Positions 26,415-36,050 of a stretch of DNA of 64,000 nt are shown here, piece after piece (positions within the stretch are counted from its first letter, which is position 1; each line of letters begins with the position of its first letter). The position numbers and the translations under genes are program-made. The notes beneath the pieces are model-generated. The model was not told the origin of the DNA, ran no database searches, and saw nothing but the letters and a program-made list of their open reading frames with translations. This DNA comes from Shouchella shacheensis (GTDB lineage: Bacteria > Bacillota > Bacilli > Bacillales > Bacillaceae_D): NCBI RefSeq assembly GCF_001484965.1, contig NZ_LLYY01000003.1, forward strand, positions 62,001 through 126,000, read 5' to 3'.

Positions 26415-27488
26415 TTGCCAGCACCAACAAAACCTGTACCGCTTATGTATACGATCTACCGTGACGTCATTCCCACGGTCAATGTCCATTACAATCAATG
26501 GATCGAGCGGGCAAAAACCATTCCGAACGAAGAGTTACGCTCACAGGCTCTTGACGCCCTTGCTCGTAAAAAATTTCACTGTGAAGGCGGTGGGGTTTAC
26601 GGAATCATTGCCGGGGATCGCTTTGAGGAGCTGATTCAGTTCATCATTGCCTACCAGCTGATTTGTGATTATCTTGACAATCTCTGTGACCAAAGCGACT
26701 CACTCAATCCAAACGACTTCAGAGCTTTGCATCGTGCGCTTCTTATCGCGCTTCAACCGGATGCCCCTCATGAAGATTATTATGCTTACCGCGATGAAAA
26801 GGAAGACGGCGGCTATTTGCGTGCTCTCGTGGAGACATGCCAGGGTCGATTGAGGACGTTTCCTTCCTTTGCTGTACTACAGCCCCATATGCTGAAAATG
26901 AGCGGGCTTTACGCGGATCTTCAAGTATACAAACATGTGAAAAAGGAAGATCGGCAGCCAATGCTGGAAGCGTTCTTTGCTGAGCACAAACACGAGATGC
27001 CAGAGGGAATGACGTGGTTTGAATTTTCGGCCTGTGTGGCTTCTACTCTCGCCATTTACACGATGGCGACGTACGCGACAAAAGAAGGCGTGACGGAAGG
27101 GTTAGCGAAGACGATCTGCGATGGCTACTTCCCCTACGTTCAAGGGATGCATATCCTCCTAGATTACTTTATCGATCAAAAAGAAGACCTTGAAGACGAT
27201 GAGATGAACTTTCTTTTTTATTACGACAGCAAAGAACAGATGGAAGAACGCTTTCGCTATTTTGTCGCCCAGTCAGAGGGAACGATCTCCAAGTTGCCAG
27301 ACCCTAAGTTTCACCGGATGCTCATTCGTGGCGTGATCGCGATTTACCTTGCGGACGAAAAAGTACAAAAGGACCCTGAAATGAAAGCACAGTCAAAGGA
27401 GATTTTTAAAACAGGCGGCCTGCATACGCTATTTTTCTTTGTGTTGAACAGCCGCGTGTTTAGAAAGAAATCAAAGGGAGAGTCATGA
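26415..27488 (+). CDS. ytpB: Tetraprenyl-beta-curcumene synthase YtpB
   Basis: A 357-residue member of the DUF2600 terpene synthase family. The B. subtilis enzyme cyclises tetraprenyl diphosphate to tetraprenyl-beta-curcumene, a precursor of C35 terpenes found in spores. The aspartate-rich segment DYLDNLCDQSD (about 88-98) and the Tyr/His-rich VYKHVKKEDRQ region are visible. I chose TTG 26415, eight bases after AGGAGG at 26401; a frame to 26358 lacks a ribosome site. It lies 126 bases after ytpA. Confidence 0.88.
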   Translation: MPAPTKPVPLMYTIYRDVIPTVNVHYNQWIERAKTIPNEELRSQALDALARKKFHCEGGGVYGIIAGDRFEELIQFIIAYQLICDYLDNLCDQSDSLNPNDFRALHRALLIALQPDAPHEDYYAYRDEKEDGGYLRALVETCQGRLRTFPSFAVLQPHMLKMSGLYADLQVYKHVKKEDRQPMLEAFFAEHKHEMPEGMTWFEFSACVASTLAIYTMATYATKEGVTEGLAKTICDGYFPYVQGMHILLDYFIDQKEDLEDDEMNFLFYYDSKEQMEERFRYFVAQSEGTISKLPDPKFHRMLIRGVIAIYLADEKVQKDPEMKAQSKEIFKTGGLHTLFFFVLNSRVFRKKSKGES

Positions 27489-27520
27489 CTTGAGGAAGGC
27501 TCTTTTGCGGTCAAAATAAA

Positions 27521-27563
27521 GGACTCCTCGCGCCTACAATGGAAGGAGCGAGGAGTCTTTTTA
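27521..27563 (+). terminator. Bidirectional terminator between ytpB and ytiB
   Basis: GGACTCCTCGC and GCGAGGAGTC form a 10-bp stem with an 18-base loop. T-tract follows on the plus strand and an A-tract precedes it, so the convergent genes share it. Confidence 0.88.
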
Positions 27564-27581
27564 CTGCTTATCGCTTGCTAG

Positions 27582-28136
27582 TTACTTAGACCGAAACTGA
27601 TCGCGCGCAAGCAAATCCAGTTTGCCGGTTTCGGGACTAATCACAAGCCCGTGCACGGGAACATCCGCTGGAAGCAGGGGGTGAGTTGTGATGACGTCAA
27701 CGCTGCTACGAACGCTATCTTCAACGCGATCAAAACCGGAGAGAAACGTTTCCACGTCGACGCCTGACATTTGCTCTATGTCAACGCCTCGTTCTTTCGC
27801 CTTGTCCAACACAGGGTGGTGCGTGAGTCCAGTCATGCCACAGTCGTAATGACCGATCACGTAAACCTCCTCGGCGCCAAGCTCATAGATCGCGACCAGA
27901 ATGCTACGCATGACACTGTCGTAAGGGTGAGAGACGATAGCGCCTGCGTTGCGGATAATTTTTGCATCGCCGTTTTTCAAATCCATGGAGGAATGAAGTA
28001 GCTCGACAAGGCGAGTATCCATGCATGTTACGATCGCCATTTTCTTATGCGGAAGCTTGTCCGTCGCGTAACGCTCGTAATCTTTGTTTTCTACAAACCG
28101 TTCATTAAACGTAAGAATCTCATCCAATTTTGCCAT
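27582..28136 (-). CDS. ytiB: Beta-class carbonic anhydrase
   Basis: A 184-residue zinc enzyme that hydrates CO2. Zinc ligands are visible in CMDTRL (about residue 37), GHYDCG with its His and Cys (about 95-99). The sequence follows B. subtilis YtiB. ATG 28136 is preceded by AAAGG; a longer frame reaches 28184 into the upstream repeat remnant and is unlikely. A truncated repeat lies directly upstream of its ribosome site. Confidence 0.9.
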   Translation of the reverse strand: MAKLDEILTFNERFVENKDYERYATDKLPHKKMAIVTCMDTRLVELLHSSMDLKNGDAKIIRNAGAIVSHPYDSVMRSILVAIYELGAEEVYVIGHYDCGMTGLTHHPVLDKAKERGVDIEQMSGVDVETFLSGFDRVEDSVRSSVDVITTHPLLPADVPVHGLVISPETGKLDLLARDQFRSK

Positions 28137-28153
28137 TTTTATCAACCTTTCTG

Positions 28154-28220
28154 ATCTAGCTACGGCGAGTAGAAGCGTCTCCAAAATCCTCGCTTCTGGG
28201 CGACCCGTCTTCGCTTTTCT
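28154..28220 (+). repeat. Internally deleted repeat between mnmM and ytiB
   Basis: TCTAGCTACGGCGAGTAGAAGCG is joined to CCAAAATCCTCGCTTCTGGG and CGACCCGTCTTCGCTTTTC. The central hairpin is missing. It fills the gap between the mnmM stop and the ytiB ribosome site. Confidence 0.7.
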
Positions 28221-28793
28221 TTATCGTGTTTCAATTGCCAAGATAATAGGTGGATCGTTTTTTTGATTCATAAAACTGTATTGTAGCACATGATAGTCTT
28301 GCTGTGGCAAAGATGTAGCAAAGCGGAGAAGCTCGTCTTTTTCCATTGTGCCTTCTGGATGCCCATGGTAGATGACAAGAACAACGATCCCACCTGGCTG
28401 CATGTACGCAAGCAGGCCATTGATCGCTTCAATCGTCGTATGTGGTTGTGTGACAATGGATTTATCTCCCCTGGGTAAATAACCAAGGTTAAAAATCACT
28501 CCGCTCAGTCGGTGGCTCGTTCTAATCGCCTCCACTTCGCGGACACGCTCATGTCCGAAGGGATGAAGCTGCACCTGTTTATCGACACCTGCTTCAACCA
28601 CGCGTTGTTTGGTTCGCTTGATCGCCTCCTGTTGAATGTCAAAGCTACAGACAAGCCCCTCTTCGCCCACAAGCTCTGCCAAAAAAACAGTGTCATGCCC
28701 ATTGCCTGCGGTTCCGTCTATAACGGTATCGCCTTTTTGGACGGCTTGCTCTAATAAAGAACGTGCAAACGGGAGAATGCCTAGCAACTTCAT
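28221..28793 (-). CDS. mnmM: tRNA mnm5U34-forming methyltransferase MnmM (YtqB)
   Basis: A 190-residue class I SAM-dependent methyltransferase. The SAM loop is VIDGTAGNGHDT (about 24-35) and the NLGYLPRGDKS motif (about 105-115) is characteristic of YtqB. YtqB has been assigned as MnmM, which methylates nm5U34 of tRNA to mnm5U. B. subtilis has this gene in the same neighbourhood. The start ATG 28793 is accepted as given; no longer alternative is needed. Confidence 0.87.
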   Translation of the reverse strand: MKLLGILPFARSLLEQAVQKGDTVIDGTAGNGHDTVFLAELVGEEGLVCSFDIQQEAIKRTKQRVVEAGVDKQVQLHPFGHERVREVEAIRTSHRLSGVIFNLGYLPRGDKSIVTQPHTTIEAINGLLAYMQPGGIVVLVIYHGHPEGTMEKDELLRFATSLPQQDYHVLQYSFMNQKNDPPIILAIETR

Positions 28794-29075
28794 AATTTAG
28801 CAGTGCCCCACATTGGATTTTCTGGGTCGGACACTGCAATGTTCCTCATTTTGGAACGCTTCTCTTTAACTGGCTCGTTCACATGTATCACCTACACTTT
28901 GTAATAAAAACAGTTTATCATAAAGTGTTGAAATTAAATAATAGAGACTTTGCCTTTGGTTGCCTTTTGGGAGGAAATCTCCTACACTTGTTGAGGTATG
29001 TTAAAGTAGCGACCTTAATTAGAGTGGCTCCGGTGCTGCGCGTGATGTCGGGGTGATGAGTGAAGGAGGGTGCTT
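28794..29075. other. Intergenic region between mnmM and the YttB-like gene
   Basis: Divergent genes. GCAGTG/CACTGC arms at about 28801-28839 flank a 26-base loop just upstream of mnmM. A GGAGGAAATCTCC palindrome lies near 28970. Neither can be assigned a role. Confidence 0.3.
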
Positions 29076-30275
29076 ATGCCTCGGGTGTTATGGCTTTTAA
29101 TTATTGCGACGACAATCAATATTACGGGGGCATCATTCCTATGGCCCTTGAATGCGATTATCATGAATCAGGAACTTGGAGAATCTCTGACGGCAGCTGG
29201 ATTTGTGCTTATGCTAAATGCAGGGGCCGGTGTGATTGGTAGCTTGGTAGGCGGTAGGCTCTTTGACGGCTTTGGTGCCTACCGAACCATTGTCTTCGGA
29301 GCGAGCTTATCCGCGCTCTCCTCTATTCTTCTCGCAATGTTTTTTCAAACGTATCAGCTTTATGCGCTGTTTCTGATGGGCATGGGCTTCGGGTCCGGGA
29401 TGATGGCCCCGTCGGTGTACGCCCTTGCTGGAAGTGTTTGGCCGGATGGGGGAAGGAAACCGTTCAATGCCATTTATGTTGCGCAAAACATCGGCGTCTC
29501 CCTCGGAACTGCGCTCATTGGCGTCGTGACAGCCGTACGGCTTACCGATGTGTTTATTGCCAATGCGGGTGTACATATCGGCTTGCTTCTTTTTATTGTG
29601 GTTTCCTTTCGCGGGATGCGCGGATCGAATGGACGAACGGCGGAAGTTGGGATCGGCGGGGTGCGGATCCCGCTCCGCCAGCATTACCGAATGCAAGCGC
29701 TTCTCCTCGTCAGCATTGTCTTTTTAATTTCCTGGATTGGCTACACGCAGTGGCAAGCGAATGTCTCGGTGTATAGTCAATCGCTCGGGATCTCTCTTCA
29801 GCAGTACAGCCTTTTATGGACCATGAACGGATTAATGATTGTTTTTGCCCAGCCAGCCATCTATTGGGTAATCAAGAAATGGTCACTGACGTTAAAAGGG
29901 CAGATGACGGTGGGGGTTATTATTTTTGCACTTTCTTTCGGGGTGCTCATGCAGGCAGAAGTCTTTGCCATGTTCTTCGCTGCCATGTTGATCTTGACCG
30001 TCGGTGAAATGTTTGTTTGGCCAGCTGTACCGACCATCGCAAGCTCGCTTGCCCCCTCTGGAAAGGAAGGTGCTTATCAGGGGATTGTCAACAGTGTGGC
30101 TACTGGAGGCAGAATGGTCGGCCCGCTGCTTGGGGGATTTCTCGTTGATACATTTTCTATGCAGATACTTCTCACGGTCGTCATTGGAATGCTCGTGCTC
30201 TCCTTGCCAATTGTGCGGCTGTACGATCGGCCGCTTGCCAAAATACAGGAGGAGAACAAAGCCAAACAAGCATGA
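29076..30275 (+). CDS. MFS transporter, YttB-like
   Basis: A 399-residue major facilitator with about twelve helices. The N-terminus (ITGASFLWPLNAIIMNQELG), FVLMLNAGAGVIG and the conserved segment GSVWPDGGRKPFNAIYVAQN resemble B. subtilis YttB. The loop 2-3 motif is reduced (GGRLFDGFGAYRT). The substrate is unknown. ATG 29076 has GAAGGAGG upstream; an in-frame GTG lies two codons earlier. TTGAGG-N-TAAAGT near 28990-29010 may be its promoter. Confidence 0.82.
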   Translation: MPRVLWLLIIATTINITGASFLWPLNAIIMNQELGESLTAAGFVLMLNAGAGVIGSLVGGRLFDGFGAYRTIVFGASLSALSSILLAMFFQTYQLYALFLMGMGFGSGMMAPSVYALAGSVWPDGGRKPFNAIYVAQNIGVSLGTALIGVVTAVRLTDVFIANAGVHIGLLLFIVVSFRGMRGSNGRTAEVGIGGVRIPLRQHYRMQALLLVSIVFLISWIGYTQWQANVSVYSQSLGISLQQYSLLWTMNGLMIVFAQPAIYWVIKKWSLTLKGQMTVGVIIFALSFGVLMQAEVFAMFFAAMLILTVGEMFVWPAVPTIASSLAPSGKEGAYQGIVNSVATGGRMVGPLLGGFLVDTFSMQILLTVVIGMLVLSLPIVRLYDRPLAKIQEENKAKQA

Positions 30276-30283
30276 TATAACCT

Positions 30284-30404
30284 AAAAGTGCAGGCGGGGT
30301 GCTCAGAAGCGAGAATTTTGGAGACCTGACAAAAAGAAATCCTGACCTTGGATTCCGTTGTCAGGGCGAAAAATCTCGAAGCTTCTCCCCGCCGGAGCTA
30401 GACA
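30284..30404 (-). repeat. 125-bp intergenic repeat, inverted tandem copy 2
   Basis: Reverse orientation. The CTAGACAA end lies at 30397-30404 and the AAAAGTGCAGGCGGGG end at 30284-30299. It is nearly identical to the adjacent copy, at an offset of 127 bases. Confidence 0.88.
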
Positions 30405-30409
30405 ATACC

Positions 30410-30532
30410 GAAAAGTGCAGGCGGGGTGCTCAGAAGTGAGAATTTTGGAGACCTGACAAAAAGAAATCCTGACCTTGGATTCCGTTGTCAGGGCGAAAAA
30501 TCTCGAAGCTTCTCCCCGCCGGAACTAGACAA
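30410..30532 (-). repeat. 125-bp intergenic repeat, inverted tandem copy 1
   Basis: Reverse orientation. Its TTGTCTAGTTCCGGCGGGG end abuts the T-tract of the terminator of the minus-strand dehydrogenase gene. Confidence 0.88.
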
Positions 30533-30536
30533 TAAA

Positions 30537-30563
30537 GGCTGTTGGAGCTTTCGCCAACAGCCT
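30537..30563 (-). terminator. Terminator of the tartrate/malate dehydrogenase gene
   Basis: GGCTGTTGG and CCAACAGCC form a perfect 9-bp stem around an 8-base loop. On the minus strand it runs into TTTATTG and then the repeat. Confidence 0.85.
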
Positions 30564-30568
30564 TTGCT

Positions 30569-31621
30569 TTATCGGTGGTCGGTGATATGTTGTTTGATGG
30601 CTTCAGTTACTTCTTTTGTTGAGGCTTTTCCACCAAGGTCACCGGTGACAATGCTTTCTTTAATTACAAACTCGATTGCGCTTAGGATGCGAGCGGCTGC
30701 CGTGGTTTCGCCCAGATGATCAAGCATCAACTTGGCTGTCCAAATCTGTCCGATCGGATTGGCGATACCCTTTCCGGCGATATCGGGTGCTGATCCGTGA
30801 ACCGGCTCAAACATGGAAGGGTAGCGACCATCGATATTGATATTAGCTGCGGGTGCAATTCCGATGCTGCCCATCAGTGCGGCACCGACATCGGTTAAAA
30901 TGTCGCCGAAGAGGTTGCTTGCGACAAGGACATCAAAGGATTCGGGTCTAGTGATAAAGGAAGCAGCAAGAGCGTCTATGTGCTGGCTATCGGTGGAAAT
31001 GCTTGGATACTGGTCGCTCATCTCCTGAAAGACTTCATCCCAGAACGGCATCGAATAGACCATTCCATTTGACTTGGTGGCGCTCATCAGGTGAGAGCGC
31101 CTCTCGCTCGCGAGGGAAAAAGCGTAGCGCATAGCTGCCTTTGTTGCCCGCTTGGAGAAGAGATTGTTTTGAATCGCAATTTCATCCTCGCCATCGTACA
31201 TGCGTCCGCCGACTTCGCTGTATTCGCCCTCGCTGTTTTCGCGCACGACGACAAAATCAAAATCCTTTGGTGCAATGAGGGGCGAGTGGAGCCCTTCAAA
31301 ATAGCGGGCCGGGCGCATATTAATTTGCTGATGAAAGCCGCGACGAATCTTAATGAGCAGCCCCCAAAGTGAGATATGATCGGGGACGCGGGCCGGATCA
31401 CCGACAGCTCCTAAGAAAATCGCATCGTAATGTTTGAGCTGGCGAAGCCCGTCTTCAGGCATCATGCTGTTGTGTTCGAGATAGTAATCACATCCCCACG
31501 GAAATGTATCGATTTCAATCTTGAAATCATCCCCAAGTGTTGCGATAACGTCTAAGGCGGCAGGGACGACTTCTTTGCCAATTCCGTCCCCAGGAATGGA
31601 TGCGATTGTGTACGTTTTCAT
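30569..31621 (-). CDS. Tartrate dehydrogenase / D-malate decarboxylating dehydrogenase family
   Basis: An NAD-dependent beta-decarboxylating dehydrogenase of 350 residues, related to LeuB. IPGDGIGKEVVPAA lies at the N-terminus. WGCDYYLEHNSMMPEDG, VRENSEGEYSEVGG, the metal-binding DVLVASNLFGDILTD and EPVHGSAPDIAGKG are typical of the tartrate/D-malate dehydrogenase subgroup (YcsA, DmlA) and not of 3-isopropylmalate dehydrogenase. ATG 31621 follows GGAGG; a longer frame to 31732 covers the leuS promoter. The gene stands alone and is divergent from leuS. Confidence 0.85.
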   Translation of the reverse strand: MKTYTIASIPGDGIGKEVVPAALDVIATLGDDFKIEIDTFPWGCDYYLEHNSMMPEDGLRQLKHYDAIFLGAVGDPARVPDHISLWGLLIKIRRGFHQQINMRPARYFEGLHSPLIAPKDFDFVVVRENSEGEYSEVGGRMYDGEDEIAIQNNLFSKRATKAAMRYAFSLASERRSHLMSATKSNGMVYSMPFWDEVFQEMSDQYPSISTDSQHIDALAASFITRPESFDVLVASNLFGDILTDVGAALMGSIGIAPAANINIDGRYPSMFEPVHGSAPDIAGKGIANPIGQIWTAKLMLDHLGETTAAARILSAIEFVIKESIVTGDLGGKASTKEVTEAIKQHITDHR

Positions 31622-31708
31622 TTTGAATCCTCCAGTTTTTTCTTTTAACAGTATCATAAGAACTTGTCTTAGAATAGACTTTTGTAAGAAAGCGGGGTAT
31701 ACGCTGGC

Positions 31709-31737
31709 TTGACTTTGGGTGATACTTTTCATACAAT
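31709..31737 (+). promoter_or_regulatory. leuS promoter
   Basis: TTGACT, a 17-base spacer and TACAAT form a near-consensus sigma-A promoter directly before the T-box leader. Confidence 0.8.
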
Positions 31738-31744
31738 GCTAGCA

Positions 31745-31998
31745 TACAACGGTGATATGCGATGACGAAAACGAGGAATAGTAGCGACAGTTTGGAAAGA
31801 AGAGAACTGACGGTTGGTGCAAGTCAGTCTGATAGCTGCAGTGAACTCACCTCCGAGTCTTAAGAGTGAACCATTCTAGTAGCTCTTGACGGTACACACC
31901 GTTATGTGGAAGCGAACAGGCAATTCGTCTGTTAATGTGGGTGGTACCGCGGGAATATGGCAAACTCTCGTCCCTTTTGTGGGGGAGGGTTTTTTTGC
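31745..31998 (+). promoter_or_regulatory. Leucine T-box leader of leuS
   Basis: Stem I contains GAACTGACGGTTGGTGCAAG and the specifier context GTGAACTCAC, giving CTC (Leu) at 31846-31848. The T-box sequence AATGTGGGTGGTACCGCGG is at 31933-31951. A terminator stem ACTCTC/GAGGGT at 31964-31990 is followed by TTTTTTT. Uncharged leucine tRNA should stabilise the antiterminator and allow leuS expression. Confidence 0.95.
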
Positions 31999-32043
31999 GT
32001 GGATTTAGACCGCTTATACAATTTAAAACATGGAGGGGCAGCG

Positions 32044-34458
32044 ATGTCATTTTCACACCAAACGATTGAACAAAAGTGGCAGGCGTTTTGGGAAGAAAAC
32101 AAAACGTTTAAAACCAAAGACGAACAGAAAAAAGCAAAGTATTATGTACTGGATATGTTTCCGTATCCGTCCGGTGCGGGGCTCCACGTCGGCCATCCGG
32201 AAGGCTATACAGCGACCGATATCATCGCCCGCATGAAGCGGATGCAAGGCTACAATGTGCTTCACCCAATGGGGTGGGATGCTTTTGGCTTACCGGCCGA
32301 ACAGTACGCACTTGATACCGGAAACACACCAGCAGCGTTTACAAAGAAGAACATCGATACCTTTAAACGACAAATTAAAGAACTTGGCTTTTCCTATGAT
32401 TGGGACCGTGAAATTAGTACAACTGATCCACACTACTACAAATGGACGCAGTGGATTTTCATTAAGCTTTACGAAAAAGGACTCGCCTACATTGACGAGG
32501 TCGCGGTAAACTGGTGTCCGGCGCTTGGAACCGTGCTTGCCAATGAGGAAGTGGTTGACGGTGTCAGCGAACGCGGGGGCCATCCCGTCGAGCGCCGTCC
32601 GATGAAACAGTGGGTCTTAAAAATTACCGAATACGCTGATCGCTTGCTCGAAGATTTAGACGACCTTGATTGGAACGAAAGCTTAAAGGACATGCAGCGC
32701 AACTGGATTGGCAAATCTGAAGGCGCTGAAGTGACGTTTACTATCGGCCAGAGCTCTATTGATGTGTTTACCACGCGGCCGGATACGTTGTTCGGGGCGA
32801 CCTATATGGTGCTTGCGCCTGAGCATGCGCTCGTCCATGAAATCACAACTGATGAGCAAAGGAATGAGGTGGAAGCATATAAAAAGCAAGTCGCAACGAA
32901 AAGTGACCTGGACCGCACGGATTTGGCAAAAGAAAAGAGCGGTGTATTTACAGGAGCCTATGCGGTGAATCCGGTGAATGGCGAAAAAATTCCGGTCTGG
33001 ATCGCTGACTATGTGCTAGCAAGCTATGGAACCGGCGCGGTGATGGCTGTTCCCGCGCACGATGAGCGAGACTATGAGTTTGCGAAAAAGTTTGATTTGC
33101 CAATTCGTGAAGTTGTCACCGGAGGCAACATCGCAAAAGAAGCGTATATCGGGGACGGTGAACACGTCAACTCTACCTTTTTAAACGGTCTAAACAAAGA
33201 AGAAGCGATCACCAAGGTCATCGACTGGCTGGTCGAACACGGCTATGGGCGTAAGAAGATTACGTATCGCCTGCGTGACTGGCTTTTTAGTCGCCAACGT
33301 TATTGGGGCGAGCCCATTCCAATGATCCACTGGGAGGACGGGACGATGTCGCCCGTGGACGAAAGTGAACTTCCGGTCATGCTTCCGGAGCTTGATGAAT
33401 TTAAACCGTCTGGGACCGGAGAGTCTCCGCTGGCCAATGCGAGCGAATGGCTAGAAGTCACTGACCCGAAAACGGGCATGAAAGGACGTCGAGAAACGAA
33501 CACAATGCCGCAGTGGGCCGGAAGTTGCTGGTACTACTTGCGATTTATCGACCCAGACAATGACGAAGTGCTTGCTGATCCAGAAAAGCTGCGCCGCTGG
33601 CTGCCGGTGGATACGTACATTGGAGGAGCCGAGCACGCGGTACTTCACTTACTCTACGCCCGTTTCTGGCATAAAGTGCTTTATGATCTCGATGTTGTTC
33701 CCACGAAAGAACCATTCCAGAAGCTTTTCAACCAGGGAATGATTCTCGGCGCCAACAACGAGAAAATGAGCAAATCCAAAGGCAACGTTGTCAACCCGGA
33801 CGACATCATCGCAAGCCACGGAGCCGACACGCTTCGCCTCTACGAAATGTTCATGGGACCGCTTGATGCCTCTGTTGCTTGGTCCACCAACGGCCTTGAT
33901 GGTGCGCGCCGCTTTTTAGAGCGTGTCTGGCGCTTGATTGTGGATGAAGAAACCGGCAAGCTTCAAGAAAAAATTGGCTCCGTCGCCGGTGACGAAGGGT
34001 TCACTCGTACCTACCATCAAACGGTGAAAAAGGTTACCGAGGATTTTGCCGAGCTTCGTTTCAATACAGGCATCTCCCAGCTGATGGTTTTGGTCAACGA
34101 AGGCAACAAGCAAGAGACCTTGCCTGTTGAGTTGATAGAAGGATTCGTCAAATTGCTTTCACCAGTTGCTCCGCATATTGCTGAAGAGCTATGGGAAAAG
34201 CTCGGTTACAGTGAAACCATTACGTACGCCGAGTGGCCAACGTTCGACGAGAACCTACTTGTTGAAAATGAAGTCGAAGTGGTTGTCCAGATCAACGGCA
34301 AAGTCAAAGCCAAGCTTGTCGTTGCTAAAGATGCTACGCGAGAAGAAATGGAAGAAGCTGCAAGAGCTGATGCGAAGGTACAGGCGGCTCTTGCAGAAAA
34401 AACGGTGCGCAAAGTGGTTGCTGTACCAGGGAAGTTAGTGAATATTGTTGTTGGGTAA
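32044..34458 (+). CDS. leuS: Leucyl-tRNA synthetase
   Basis: Class I synthetase of 804 residues that charges leucine onto its tRNA. The HIGH-type motif HVGHPEG is near residue 48 and KMSKS near 573. The CP1 editing domain contains [11 protein letters not shown] and a [13 protein letters not shown] segment (about residues 230-345), and the zinc-ribbon and anticodon domains appear complete. ATG 32044 follows GGAGGGG; the frame extends upstream into the T-box terminator. Control is by the leucine T-box. Confidence 0.97.
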   Translation: MSFSHQTIEQKWQAFWEENKTFKTKDEQKKAKYYVLDMFPYPSGAGLHVGHPEGYTATDIIARMKRMQGYNVLHPMGWDAFGLPAEQYALDTGNTPAAFTKKNIDTFKRQIKELGFSYDWDREISTTDPHYYKWTQWIFIKLYEKGLAYIDEVAVNWCPALGTVLANEEVVDGVSERGGHPVERRPMKQWVLKITEYADRLLEDLDDLDWNESLKDMQRNWIGKSEGAEVTFTIGQSSIDVFTTRPDTLFGATYMVLAPEHALVHEITTDEQRNEVEAYKKQVATKSDLDRTDLAKEKSGVFTGAYAVNPVNGEKIPVWIADYVLASYGTGAVMAVPAHDERDYEFAKKFDLPIREVVTGGNIAKEAYIGDGEHVNSTFLNGLNKEEAITKVIDWLVEHGYGRKKITYRLRDWLFSRQRYWGEPIPMIHWEDGTMSPVDESELPVMLPELDEFKPSGTGESPLANASEWLEVTDPKTGMKGRRETNTMPQWAGSCWYYLRFIDPDNDEVLADPEKLRRWLPVDTYIGGAEHAVLHLLYARFWHKVLYDLDVVPTKEPFQKLFNQGMILGANNEKMSKSKGNVVNPDDIIASHGADTLRLYEMFMGPLDASVAWSTNGLDGARRFLERVWRLIVDEETGKLQEKIGSVAGDEGFTRTYHQTVKKVTEDFAELRFNTGISQLMVLVNEGNKQETLPVELIEGFVKLLSPVAPHIAEELWEKLGYSETITYAEWPTFDENLLVENEVEVVVQINGKVKAKLVVAKDATREEMEEAARADAKVQAALAEKTVRKVVAVPGKLVNIVVG

Positions 34459-34462
34459 GGAG

Positions 34463-34495
34463 GAACTGTCCGCACGTGGGTGCGGGCAGTTTTTT
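34463..34495 (+). terminator. leuS terminator
   Basis: AACTGTCCGCAC and GTGCGGGCAGTT (one internal G-T) form a 12-bp stem with a GTGG loop, then a T-tract. Confidence 0.88.
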
Positions 34496-34617
34496 AATAC
34501 AAAAAAAGGAAAGAAAGGTTTTCAAGCAAAAAGCAGAGGCCACAAGAGGGAGTCAAAAACTCATGAGAAGGACGGAAAGAATCTACACCCCCTCCAAGAG
34601 CCACCGTCTATTAGGCT

Positions 34618-35895
34618 CTACCTATTCTCCACTCCTTCCCTCGCCCTCAACGCCGCGGAACTTCCCGCCGTGTATCCCGTCGAAAAGGCGCATGTGATAT
34701 TATACCCGCCCGTATAGCCGTGGATATCAAGCACTTCCCCACAGAAATAAAGGCCGTTCATCTTGCGGGAATGCATCGATTTCGGCTCGATTTCCTTAAC
34801 GGAGACACCGCCTCCAGTAACGAACGCCTTCTCGATCGAGAGGGTGCCGTTCGCATGGAAGCTAAAACGGGTGAAGGCATCTGCAAGCCGGCGGAGGGTG
34901 TCATGAGAAACGTTGGCGCAGACCTCTTCAGCGTTTATCCGCAAATGCTCATACAAATAGCTAAGCAGTCTCTCTGGGACAACGCCTTTCAACACCGTTT
35001 TCAGCGCTTTTTTTGGCTCGGCTTTAACCCGGGCATGGAGCTGTTGAAAAAGGTCTTCGCCCGATTGTCCGGGAAATAAGTTGATCTGCATTTCGACTGC
35101 TTCTGTTTTAGACGTTTTCAGCGCTTTTACCACGTACTGGCTACAGCGCAGGGCGGCTGGCCCGGAGACGCCGAAGTGGGTGAAGATCATGTCGCCTTCG
35201 TGTGTTTTCATCGCTTTCCCTTTTGGGTTGATGACGCTAAGTGCAATTGAACGAAGCGACAGGCCTTGCAAGGATTGATCGCGAATAAATGAATCACCGG
35301 ATGTTATGGGAACTTCCGTAGGGTAGAGCTCTGTGATTGTGTGCCCAGCTTTCTTCGCCCACGGGTAGCCGTCTCCAGTGCTTCCAGTATGGGGGACGGA
35401 CTTTCCTCCAGTTGCGACAATCAATGTTCTTGTTGAAAGAATCTCTCCGTTCTCGAGCTCCACTGCAGAAACGGTTTCATCCCTAAAATGAACCGTCTTA
35501 ACGCCCGTATTGGTCCGAATCGTTACATGTAAAGAGCGAATGCGCTTGAGCAGTGTTTCCACAACCGTTTGTGCCTTGTCTGTGACTGGAAACATTCTGC
35601 CATGGTCTTCTTCCTTTAGCTGAATGCCTAAGTCTTCAAAGAAAGTAATGATGTTCTCATTATCAAATACAGAGAACGGGCTATGCATAAAACGCCCGTT
35701 ACCGGGGATATGCTCAATCAATTGCTTTCGCTCCATGCGGTTGGTTACATTGCAGCGGCCGCCTCCAGATATAGCAAGCTTCCGGCCAAGTTTGTTCCCC
35801 TTATCTAGCAAAAGCACGTTGGCTCCATGTTCAGCGGCGGCTGCGGATGCCATTAAACCTGAAGGGCCTCCACCTATCACTATGCAATCATACAT
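34618..35895 (-). CDS. ytfP: HI0933-family flavoprotein YtfP
   Basis: A 425-residue FAD-dependent oxidoreductase of the HI0933/YhiN family. The dinucleotide motif [11 protein letters not shown] is at residues 6-16, followed by the family signature [18 protein letters not shown] (about 38-55) and the C-terminal [15 protein letters not shown] and [10 protein letters not shown] segments. The physiological reaction is unknown. ATG 35895 has AAGGAG about 11 bases upstream; a longer frame to 35937 lacks a site. Confidence 0.87.
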   Translation of the reverse strand: MYDCIVIGGGPSGLMASAAAAEHGANVLLLDKGNKLGRKLAISGGGRCNVTNRMERKQLIEHIPGNGRFMHSPFSVFDNENIITFFEDLGIQLKEEDHGRMFPVTDKAQTVVETLLKRIRSLHVTIRTNTGVKTVHFRDETVSAVELENGEILSTRTLIVATGGKSVPHTGSTGDGYPWAKKAGHTITELYPTEVPITSGDSFIRDQSLQGLSLRSIALSVINPKGKAMKTHEGDMIFTHFGVSGPAALRCSQYVVKALKTSKTEAVEMQINLFPGQSGEDLFQQLHARVKAEPKKALKTVLKGVVPERLLSYLYEHLRINAEEVCANVSHDTLRRLADAFTRFSFHANGTLSIEKAFVTGGGVSVKEIEPKSMHSRKMNGLYFCGEVLDIHGYTGGYNITCAFSTGYTAGSSAALRAREGVENR

Positions 35896-36050
35896 CTTTG
35901 AAAAATCTCCTTCGTGTTCAAATGCTGTTTCCTTCATTTTAGCATCAGGAAGAAGGGAAAACCATGGTGCTCAATTGACAGACTTCTCTTCTATACCTTA
36001 CTCTTAAAACATCCATTCAGTTTTGATACGAGAGGGGATTATATCATATC

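Noticed and set aside
30569-31621. 3-isopropylmalate dehydrogenase (leuB), tempting because leuS and a leucine T-box are adjacent
   Set aside because: Signature segments fit the tartrate/D-malate subgroup, the gene is on the opposite strand from the T-box and no other leu biosynthesis gene is near.
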